From NCBI RefSeq assembly GCF_029624655.1, contig NZ_JARRSA010000028.1, positions 1 to 49,529 on the forward strand: 49,529 bases of DNA. The letters are read 5' to 3'. Below are positions 8,520 to 14,726 of this stretch, in pieces. The notes under the pieces are model-generated. The model saw only the letters and a list, made by a program, of their open reading frames with translations, searched no databases and was not told where the DNA came from. The DNA is from Roseicyclus salinarum. GTDB taxonomy: Bacteria > Pseudomonadota > Alphaproteobacteria > Rhodobacterales > Rhodobacteraceae. Position numbers and translations under genes: made by a program. The stretch's first letter is position 1. Every line of letters begins with the position of its first letter.

Positions 8520-9815
8520 ATGGCCCTCGACCGTGAATCGCCCATCGCCGCCTACGACGCGCCGAAGAAAGACCTCTACGAGATGGGAGAGATCCCGCCC
8601 CTCGGCCACGTCCCCTCGCGGATGTACGGCTGGATCCTGCGGCAGGAGCGGCACGGCGACCCGACGGAGGCCCTCAAGGTCGAGGTCGTGGACACCCCCG
8701 TCCTCGACAGCCACGACGTCCTCGTCCTCGTGATGGCGGCGGGCGTGAACTACAACGGCGTCTGGGCCTGCCTCGGCAAGCCCGCCTCGGTCTTCAACCA
8801 GCACAAGGCCGACTACGCCATCATCGGCTCGGACGCGGCGGGCATCGTCTGGGCGGTCGGCGACAGGGTCACGCGCTGGAAGGTCGGCGACGAGGTCGTG
8901 GTCCACTGCAACCAGGACGACGGCGACGACGAGGAGTGCAACGGCGGCGACCCGATGCTGTCGCCCTCGCAGCGCATCTGGGGCTACGAGACGCCCGACG
9001 GCTCCTTCGCGCAGTTCACCCGCGTGCAGTCCCAGCAGCTGATGCCGCGCCCCAAGCACCTCACATGGGAGGAAAGCGCCTGCTACACGCTGACGCTCGC
9101 CACCGCCTACAGGATGCTGTTCGGGCACGAGCCGCACGACCTGAAGCCCGGTCAGAACGTGCTCGTCTGGGGCGCGTCGGGGGGCCTCGGGTCCTTCGCG
9201 ATCCAGCTCATCAACACGGCCGGCGCCAACGCCATCGGCGTGATCTCGGACGAGGACAAGCGCCAGTTCGTCATGGACCTCGGGGCCAAGGGCGTCATCA
9301 ACCGCAAGGATTTCGACTGCTGGGGCAGGCTGCCGGAAGTCGGCACCGAGGACTACAAGACCTGGTTCGGCGAGGTGCGCCGCTTCGGCAAGGCGATCTG
9401 GGACATCACCGGCAAGGGCGTGAACGTCGACATGGTGTTCGAGCACCCCGGCGAGGCGACGTTCCCCGTCTCCACCTTCGTGGTCAAGCGCGGCGGCATG
9501 GTGGTGATCTGTGCGGGCACCACGGGCTACAACTGCACCTTCGACGTGCGCCACATGTGGTCCCACCAGAAGCGCCTTCAGGGCTCGCACTTCGCGCATC
9601 TCAAGCAGGCGGCCGCCGCCAACAAGCTGATGCTCGACCGCAGGCTCGATCCCTGCATGTCCGAGGTCTTCCCGTGGGAGGAGCTGCCGCAGGCGCACAT
9701 GAAGATGCTCCGCAACGAACACAAGCCGGGCAACATGGCCGTCCTCGTGCAGGCGCCGCGCACCGGTCTGCGGACGCTGGAGGACGTGCTTGAGGCCGGG
9801 CCGACCGCGGGCTGA
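8520..9815 (+). CDS. ccr: Crotonyl-CoA carboxylase/reductase
   Basis: Ccr reduces crotonyl-CoA with NADPH while fixing CO2, giving (2S)-ethylmalonyl-CoA; it is the key enzyme of acetyl-CoA assimilation by the ethylmalonyl-CoA pathway. The 431-residue protein is a medium-chain dehydrogenase/reductase. Asn-Tyr-Asn-Gly-Val-Trp holds the conserved Asn of the CO2 site, Gly-Ser-Phe-Ala-Gln-Phe the neighbouring loop, and Gly-Ala-Ser-Gly-Gly-Leu-Gly the NADPH-binding turn. Phe-Glu-His-Pro-Gly-Glu-Ala-Thr-Phe-Pro and Gly-Ser-His-Phe-Ala-His are typical of Ccr rather than ordinary quinone reductases. The ATG at 8520 follows GGAG by eight bases. The gene has its own 117-bp upstream region. A short hairpin overlaps its stop codon (GCGGGC/GCCCGC, 9807-9823). 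Confidence 0.95.
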   Translation: MALDRESPIAAYDAPKKDLYEMGEIPPLGHVPSRMYGWILRQERHGDPTEALKVEVVDTPVLDSHDVLVLVMAAGVNYNGVWACLGKPASVFNQHKADYAIIGSDAAGIVWAVGDRVTRWKVGDEVVVHCNQDDGDDEECNGGDPMLSPSQRIWGYETPDGSFAQFTRVQSQQLMPRPKHLTWEESACYTLTLATAYRMLFGHEPHDLKPGQNVLVWGASGGLGSFAIQLINTAGANAIGVISDEDKRQFVMDLGAKGVINRKDFDCWGRLPEVGTEDYKTWFGEVRRFGKAIWDITGKGVNVDMVFEHPGEATFPVSTFVVKRGGMVVICAGTTGYNCTFDVRHMWSHQKRLQGSHFAHLKQAAAANKLMLDRRLDPCMSEVFPWEELPQAHMKMLRNEHKPGNMAVLVQAPRTGLRTLEDVLEAGPTAG

Positions 9816-9936
9816 TCGCCCGCGCCGCCCGCGCGCCCCGGGCCCTGTCCCGCCATGCGTTGACGGGCGTTAAGGCGTCGCCGCGCCCGGCGGATTATCG
9901 TTCCTCCCAGGTTCACCGACCAGGGAGGATGTCCGC

Positions 9937-10224
9937 ATGTATGCGAATCTGACGCGCTCCAGGACCAAACCCGGCATGACCTCAGCCTCGCTCGCCCTGA
10001 TGGAGCGGATGAAGGACCGGATCATGTCGCTGCCCGGCCTGCGGCAGTTCCTCGACATCATGGACGAGGACGGCGCGGGCTGCGTCATCGGCCTCTGGGA
10101 CGACCGCGAGGCCGCCTGCGCGAATGCCGGCCGCGAGGCCGGGATGTGGGCCGCCTACGTCGATTGCCTCGAGCCGCCCGACCCCCAGCTGGCCCACGAG
10201 GTGCGCGCCAACTGGTCCGCCTGA
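9937..10224 (+). CDS. Small protein of unknown function (possible dimeric alpha/beta-barrel fold)
   Basis: A 95-residue soluble protein behind a strong ribosome site (GGGAGGA before ATG 9937). It begins Met-Tyr-Ala-Asn-Leu-Thr-Arg, has an amphipathic helix around residues 17-32, Leu-Pro-Gly-Leu-Arg-Gln-Phe, and Gly-Cys-Val-Ile-Gly-Leu-Trp-Asp. This strand-helix-strand pattern resembles ABM-type small monooxygenase domains, but I see no catalytic signature, so no function is given. It lies 121 bp after ccr and 50 bp before a lipoprotein gene. Confidence 0.7.
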   Translation: MYANLTRSRTKPGMTSASLALMERMKDRIMSLPGLRQFLDIMDEDGAGCVIGLWDDREAACANAGREAGMWAAYVDCLEPPDPQLAHEVRANWSA

Positions 10225-10274
10225 GCCGGGCCGCGCCCCGTTCCCCCGGCGCATGAAACAAGAAAGGACCCGCC

Positions 10275-10427
10275 ATGAAAGTGCCCGGCCTGATCCTCAT
10301 GATCTCGGCCCTTCTCGCGCTGACGGCGTGCGAGACGCCGACGCGATACCCGGTGACGGGCGAGCCCTGTTCTTCGGGCGACCCCGTCCTCGAGCTCGAT
10401 GCGCGGGATTGCGTCCCGCCGGTCTGA
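10275..10427 (+). CDS. Very small lipoprotein
   Basis: A 50-residue product with a lipoprotein signal: Met-Lys start, a hydrophobic stretch at residues 5-16 and the lipobox Leu-Thr-Ala-Cys with the lipidated Cys at 19. The mature part is about 32 residues with two more cysteines, which could form a disulfide. AAAGGA lies seven bases before the ATG at 10275. It is likely exported and anchored in the membrane. Its 3' end overlaps the predicted start of the next gene in another frame. Function unknown. Confidence 0.7.
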   Translation: MKVPGLILMISALLALTACETPTRYPVTGEPCSSGDPVLELDARDCVPPV

Positions 10428-11028
10428 TGCGCGACGGGCGCGCGCCGTCCGGGCCACCCTCTTGTCCTGCACGATCGCCCTCGTGCCGCAGTTCATGCCG
10501 CAGCGCGCAGTGCCCGCGATGCCCCGCTGCGTGCCCATGGACCTGCCCGTGGCGAGCGTGGAGGACGCGCCGACGCAATACGCCGACTTCTGCACCCGCC
10601 ACCCCGCCGCCTGCGAGCTGACCGGCGCGCCGCGCCTCGAATGGACCGACGCCCTGCACGGGCAGCTCGAGGCGGTGAACCGCACCGTCAACGCGGAGGT
10701 GGAATTCGTCAGCGACATGGACAGCCTCGGCCTCGAGGAGCACTGGGACTTTCCGGTGGAGTGCCGTGGCGACTGCGAGGATCTCGTGCTGGAAAAGCGC
10801 GAGCGGCTCGTCGGCCTCGGCCTTCCGCGCGCCGCGCTGACCATCGCCTTCGCCTTCCACGAGGTCGATTTCTTCCCCCACGCCGTCCTTCTGGCGGAAA
10901 CCAGCGCCGGAACCCTCGTGCTCGACAATTTGTACGACGAGGTCGTGTGTTGGGACGCTTTGCCCTATAGGTTCACTAGACGGGAAGCGCCGGACGGAAG
11001 CTGGCTCCGCTTCGATCCCTGGCGCTGA
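10399..11028 (+). CDS. Transglutaminase-like cysteine protease (BTLCP family), exported
   Basis: A 209-residue protein of the bacterial transglutaminase-like cysteine proteinase family, often a periplasmic protease next to secretion genes. The catalytic Cys is in Arg-Gly-Asp-Cys-Glu-Asp, the His in His-Ala-Val-Leu-Leu and the Asp in Leu-Asp-Asn-Leu-Tyr. The N-terminus is Arg-rich followed by a hydrophobic stretch ending near Val-Pro-Ala, consistent with a signal peptide. The start is uncertain: ATG 10399 overlaps the lipoprotein gene by 29 bases and has a poor ribosome site, and a start about 20 codons later is possible. No LapD/LapG-type partners or type I secretion genes are in the window, so the target is unknown. 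Confidence 0.8.
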   Translation: MRGIASRRSDARRARAVRATLLSCTIALVPQFMPQRAVPAMPRCVPMDLPVASVEDAPTQYADFCTRHPAACELTGAPRLEWTDALHGQLEAVNRTVNAEVEFVSDMDSLGLEEHWDFPVECRGDCEDLVLEKRERLVGLGLPRAALTIAFAFHEVDFFPHAVLLAETSAGTLVLDNLYDEVVCWDALPYRFTRREAPDGSWLRFDPWR

Positions 11029-11115
11029 GGGCGGCGCGGGGCCCGGCCGGGGTCTCCGTTGTCAAGGGAAGGCGCAAGGAAAGAACGGCGGCACGGCCGC
11101 GAGGGATGAGACCGG

Positions 11116-11796
11116 ATGGACAACACGACGGTGCACTACTGGATCGAGGCGATCGGCTGGCTCGCCTCGATCCTGACGGTCGGGACCTATGCGATGAACA
11201 CCATGCTTCCGCTGCGGATCCTCGCGATCGGATCGTCGCTGTGCTTCTTTGCCTACGGCTTCGCGCTGCAGCTCTGGCCGCTGCTCGCGATGGAGATGCT
11301 GCTGCTTCCGATCAACTGCTACCGTCTCTGGCAGATCGTGTCGCTGCGCGGCAAGCTCGCGGCGCCCGAGCGGGCGCGCAGGCCCGACTTCTCCGTCATC
11401 AGGACCTACGGCAAGTCGCGCCGCGTCGCGGCGGGCTCGGTGATCTTCAGGCGCGGCGACCCGGTGGACCAGCTCTATTACATCGGGTCGGGCAAGGTCC
11501 TGATCGAGGAGCTGGGCATCGAGATCGAAGGAGGCGAGATCTTCGGCGAGATCGCCTTCTTCACCGACGCCGCCACCCGCACCGCCACCGCGCGCTGCAC
11601 CGAGGACGCGCAGCTCTACGAGATCGACGAGAAGCGCTTCATGCGGCTCCAGTTCGAGGACCCGAGCTTCGGCCTTTCGGTCATGCGCACGGTCACGCGC
11701 CGCATCGCCGAGAACGGCAGCTGGCCCGTAGGTCTGTCGGGCGGAGGCGCTGTCGCGGACGGGGCAGGGGGCGGGGCGTCCTTCACGCAGTCTTAA
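11116..11796 (+). CDS. Three-helix membrane protein with a cyclic-nucleotide-binding domain
   Basis: A 226-residue protein. Residues 8-72 contain three hydrophobic helices (about 8-26, 32-50 and 53-72). A linker rich in Arg/Lys follows, then a CRP-type cyclic-nucleotide-binding domain at about 93-200. The phosphate-binding cassette is present: Phe-Gly-Glu-Ile-Ala-Phe-Phe, seven residues further Arg-Thr-Ala-Thr-Ala, so ligand binding looks intact. There is no DNA-binding helix-turn-helix, so it is not a transcription factor. The topology, three helices then a cytoplasmic cNMP domain, resembles animal Popeye-domain proteins, although the cassette here is CRP-like. It stands alone, convergent with rpe. 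Role unknown; a membrane cAMP or cGMP sensor is a reasonable inference. Confidence 0.8.
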   Translation: MDNTTVHYWIEAIGWLASILTVGTYAMNTMLPLRILAIGSSLCFFAYGFALQLWPLLAMEMLLLPINCYRLWQIVSLRGKLAAPERARRPDFSVIRTYGKSRRVAAGSVIFRRGDPVDQLYYIGSGKVLIEELGIEIEGGEIFGEIAFFTDAATRTATARCTEDAQLYEIDEKRFMRLQFEDPSFGLSVMRTVTRRIAENGSWPVGLSGGGAVADGAGGGASFTQS

Positions 11797-12025
11797 CCTT
11801 GCCACGGCATAAGACCGGGTGCTGCAGCGAAGCTATCGGTTCGATCCCGGCCCCAGACCACCCCGCCACGGGTGCAGGCCCGGATGCCAGACCAACGATC
11901 GGCCGGGGCCCTTCCCCGGATCGGCCGCCGGACCCAATGGGCCCGGCGCACGGCAACCGCATCGCCCACCAGGGCGGCGCCGCCATTCGTCCGACAGATC
12001 CGGTCCCCCGGGCCCGGAAACCTGT

Positions 12026-12727
12026 TCAGTGTCCTTCCTGCGGCCCGTCAGCGACCGCCGCCTCGCGGATCGCCCGGATGTTCTCGCCGTAGACCTGCGG
12101 CGCATCCACCGATCCGCCCCGGAACACGGCCGAGCCCGCAACCAGCACATCCGCGCCCGCACGGGCCACCAGCGGGGCCGTCGCCGTGTCCACGCCACCG
12201 TCGATCTCGATATGCACCGGCCGGTCGCCGATCATGCCGCGCAGGGTCGCGACCTTGCCGGTGAGGTCGATGAACTTCTGCCCGCCGAATCCCGGGTTCA
12301 CCGTCATCACGCAGACGAGGTCGCACAGGTCCAGAAGGTGCGCGACCGCCTCGGCCGGGGTGCCGGGGTTCAGGGCCACGCCCGCCTTCATGCCCGCCGC
12401 CCTTGTCGCCTGAAGCGTCCGGTGGATGTGCGGCCCGGCCTCGACATGCGCGGTCAGGATGTCCGCGCCCGCATCGGCGTAGGCGTCGATGTAGGGATCG
12501 ACCGGCGCGATCATCAGGTGGACGTCCATCACGGTCGTGACATGCCTGCGGAATGCCTTCACCGCCATCGGGCCGAAGGTGAGGTTCGGCACGAAATGCC
12601 CGTCCATCACGTCGACATGCACCCAATCCGCGCCCTGGTCCTCGATCGCCCGGATCTCGCGGCCGAAATCGGCGAAGTCGGCGGACAGGATGGAGGGCGC
12701 GATCTTGATCGAACGGTCGAAGGCCAT
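12026..12727 (-). CDS. rpe: Ribulose-phosphate 3-epimerase
   Basis: Interconverts ribulose 5-phosphate and xylulose 5-phosphate (pentose phosphate and Calvin pathways). The 233-residue TIM barrel has all hallmarks: Ala-Pro-Ser-Ile-Leu-Ser-Ala-Asp, His-Val-Asp-Val-Met-Asp-Gly-His-Phe-Val-Pro-Asn (catalytic Asp and metal His), Val-Asn-Pro-Gly-Phe-Gly-Gly-Gln, and Glu-Ile-Asp-Gly-Gly-Val. The ATG at 12727 follows AGGGGAA on the minus strand. It is divergent from the DMT transporter gene and convergent with the cyclic-nucleotide protein; the 229-bp gap between those stops contains CCGGGG/CCCCGG (11903-11919), a possible terminator without a T-run. No Calvin-cycle genes are adjacent. Confidence 0.95.
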   Translation of the reverse strand: MAFDRSIKIAPSILSADFADFGREIRAIEDQGADWVHVDVMDGHFVPNLTFGPMAVKAFRRHVTTVMDVHLMIAPVDPYIDAYADAGADILTAHVEAGPHIHRTLQATRAAGMKAGVALNPGTPAEAVAHLLDLCDLVCVMTVNPGFGGQKFIDLTGKVATLRGMIGDRPVHIEIDGGVDTATAPLVARAGADVLVAGSAVFRGGSVDAPQVYGENIRAIREAAVADGPQEGH

Positions 12728-12866
12728 GGCGGTGTTCCCCTGGATGTGCGCCCGCGTGTTAGACGCTCCGCCGCGTTCTGTCACGCCCGCTCGCCGCACA
12801 TGGCCCCCCTTGCCCGGCATCGGGTCCGGGCGCAGTCTCGGTGCGTTCCTGGGAGGAGACGGTTCC

Positions 12867-13313
12867 ATGAGCATCCAGGTCATCGCCGCGCTGGCCTTCG
12901 CGGCGCTCGGCGGCGCGGCGAGCGCGCTTCAGGCCCCCATCAACGCGCGGCTCGCGGCCCATGCGGGCGACCCCGTCGCCGCCGCCGCGCTGTCCTTCGG
13001 CGTCGGGGTCCTGCTGCTGTCGGCGCTGGCGCTGCTGCGCTCGGGCCTGCCCGAGGGCTCGGCGCTGGCCGCCGCGCCGTGGTGGGCATGGGCGGGCGGC
13101 GCCTTCGGGGCGGTCTACGTCTGGAGCGCTCTGGCCACGGTCGGCACGCTTGGCGCCGTGACCATGGTGGCGGCCCTGATTCTCGGCCAGCTTTCGGCGG
13201 CGCTGGTGATCGACGCGACGGGCGGCTTCGGCCTTGCGGTCCGCGAAATCGACTGGACGCGGATCGCCGCGGTGGGCTTCGTCGCCATGGGCCTCGTCCT
13301 GTCGCGCGTCTGA
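12867..13313 (+). CDS. Small DMT-family transporter (DUF606/YdcZ type)
   Basis: A 148-residue inner-membrane protein with about five hydrophobic helices and almost no soluble part. The opening Ala-Leu-Gly-Gly-Ala-Ala-Ser-Ala-Leu-Gln-Ala-Pro-Ile-Asn-Ala and the later Leu-Gly-Gln-Leu-Ser-Ala-Ala-Leu-Val-Ile-Asp are typical of DUF606 half-size transporters, which probably work as dimers. The ribosome site GGAGGAG lies eight bases before ATG 12867. Substrate unknown. The RutR-like palindrome starts six bases after its stop, so it is upstream of, and not controlled by, that site. Confidence 0.85.
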   Translation: MSIQVIAALAFAALGGAASALQAPINARLAAHAGDPVAAAALSFGVGVLLLSALALLRSGLPEGSALAAAPWWAWAGGAFGAVYVWSALATVGTLGAVTMVAALILGQLSAALVIDATGGFGLAVREIDWTRIAAVGFVAMGLVLSRV

Positions 13314-13318
13314 CGATT

Positions 13319-13334
13319 TTGACCGTTTGGTCAA
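13319..13334. promoter_or_regulatory. RutR-like (TetR family) operator upstream of deoC
   Basis: TTGACC-GTTT-GGTCAA is a perfect 6+6 inverted repeat with a four-base centre. The known RutR site is TTGACCA-NN-TGGTCAA, so this differs at one position. It lies 92 bp before the deoC start codon in the only sizeable gap before the deoC-ALDH16 unit. RutR controls pyrimidine and nucleic-acid breakdown in proteobacteria, which fits the genes downstream. The regulator itself is not in this window. Confidence 0.55.
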
Positions 13335-13425
13335 GCTTGCCTTCCTGCCCCGCGCATGAGACCTTCCGCTCCGACCACAGCCGCTCATGGCCCCCGGCCG
13401 CAGGCCCGATGAAGGGGATGCCCCG

Positions 13426-14436
13426 ATGACCCATCCGCAGACCGCAGCCCATGATCTCAAGGCCGAGGCGTCGGGCCAGCTGCCGCAGGTGCACCTGCCG
13501 CGCAACGCGGGCCAGCCGCTCGACCTCGACTGGGTCGCGCGGGTGCAGGCGAACACCTCCGCCATCGAGCGCCGCGCGGCAAGCCTTCCGGGCCGTCGCA
13601 CCGTCAAGAAGGAGTGGCAGGCCGCGTGGCTCGCAAGGGCGATCACGCTGATCGACCTGACCACGCTTTCGGGCGACGACACCGAGGGGCGGGTCCGACG
13701 CCTCTGCGCCAAGGCCCGACAGCCGGTACGCGCCGACATCCTCGAGGCGCTCGGCCTGCCGCCGATCACCACCGGCGCGGTCTGCGTCTACCACGAGATG
13801 GTGCCCGCCGCCGTCGAGGCGCTGGAGGGCTCGGGCATTCCCGTGGCCGCCGTCTCGACCGGCTTTCCGGCGGGCCTGTCGCCGTTCCGCCTGCGCGTGG
13901 CCGAGATCGGCGAAAGCGTGAAGGCCGGCGCCAGGGAGATCGACATCGTCATCTCCCGCCGCCACGTCCTGACCGGGAACTGGCAGGCGCTCTACGAAGA
14001 GATGGCCGAGTTCCGCGCGGCCTGCGGCGATGCCCACGTCAAGGCGATCCTCGCGACGGGCGAGCTTGGCACGCTGCGGAACGTCGCGCGCGCCTCGCTG
14101 GTCTGCATGATGGCCGGCGCGGACTTCATCAAGACGTCCACCGGCAAGGAAAGCGTCAATGCGACCCTTCCCGTCACGCTCACCATGATCCGCGCCATCC
14201 GCGCCTACGAGGCCGCGACCGGCTACAAGGTCGGCTACAAGCCCGCCGGCGGCATCTCCAAGGCCAAGGACGCGCTGGTCTACCTCACCATGATGAAGGA
14301 GGAGCTGGGCGACCGCTGGCTGCAGCCCGACCTCTTCCGCTTCGGCGCGTCCTCGCTTCTGGGCGACATCGAGCGGCAGCTCGAGCATCACGCGACCGGC
14401 GCCTATTCCGCCAGCTACCGCCATCCGGCGGCCTGA
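13426..14436 (+). CDS. deoC: Deoxyribose-phosphate aldolase
   Basis: Splits 2-deoxyribose 5-phosphate into acetaldehyde and glyceraldehyde 3-phosphate. The 336-residue protein is the longer DeoC form with an N-terminal extension of about 70 residues. The Schiff-base lysine is in Asp-Phe-Ile-Lys-Thr-Ser-Thr-Gly-Lys, the proton-relay lysine in Tyr-Lys-Pro-Ala-Gly-Gly-Ile, and the Asp in Glu-Ile-Asp-Ile-Val-Ile. ATG 13426 is chosen over an upstream in-frame ATG at 13387 because AAGGGGA lies just before it. It starts a rightward unit with a small membrane protein and ALDH16, so the acetaldehyde formed can be oxidised by the third gene. A RutR-like operator precedes the unit. Confidence 0.95.
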   Translation: MTHPQTAAHDLKAEASGQLPQVHLPRNAGQPLDLDWVARVQANTSAIERRAASLPGRRTVKKEWQAAWLARAITLIDLTTLSGDDTEGRVRRLCAKARQPVRADILEALGLPPITTGAVCVYHEMVPAAVEALEGSGIPVAAVSTGFPAGLSPFRLRVAEIGESVKAGAREIDIVISRRHVLTGNWQALYEEMAEFRAACGDAHVKAILATGELGTLRNVARASLVCMMAGADFIKTSTGKESVNATLPVTLTMIRAIRAYEAATGYKVGYKPAGGISKAKDALVYLTMMKEELGDRWLQPDLFRFGASSLLGDIERQLEHHATGAYSASYRHPAA

Positions 14437-14441
14437 GCCCC

Positions 14442-14714
14442 GTGGCCCTGTCCTTCCAGAGCCTCGCACTTGCCGTCGCCGTCCTCATCGGCGTCGCGCT
14501 CGCCGTCGTGCAGCACCGCCGCGCCAGGGCGCTCGCCGAAGGCCTGACCGAGGCCGAGCGCGCCCGCTTCGAGGCCGAGTTCCGCGACCGCGCCGCCCGC
14601 GACGCCATGCCCGCGAAATTCGCGCCCTACGCAAGCGCCCATGACCGCGCGCAGGGCGGCAAGGCGGGGGCGGGCCTCCTGATCCTCGTCGCACTTCTTG
14701 TCACCATCCTCTGA
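14442..14714 (+). CDS. Small membrane protein of unknown function
   Basis: A 90-residue product starting at GTG 14442, five bases after the deoC stop. Residues 4-24 and about 74-90 are hydrophobic helices, and the middle is highly charged (Arg, Glu, Ala) and probably helical. The two ends would place the loop on one side of the membrane. The tight spacing and the ALDH16 gene only 12 bases later support a real gene in the deoC operon. No family recognised. Confidence 0.65.
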   Translation: MALSFQSLALAVAVLIGVALAVVQHRRARALAEGLTEAERARFEAEFRDRAARDAMPAKFAPYASAHDRAQGGKAGAGLLILVALLVTIL

Positions 14715-14726
14715 GAGGGCCCGCCC

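Noticed and set aside
11832-11862. Second tRNA or tRNA fragment (GGTTCGATCCC followed by CCCAGACCA)
   Set aside because: The T-arm stem does not pair, and no anticodon arm or 5' acceptor can be found upstream; chance likeness in GC-rich DNA.
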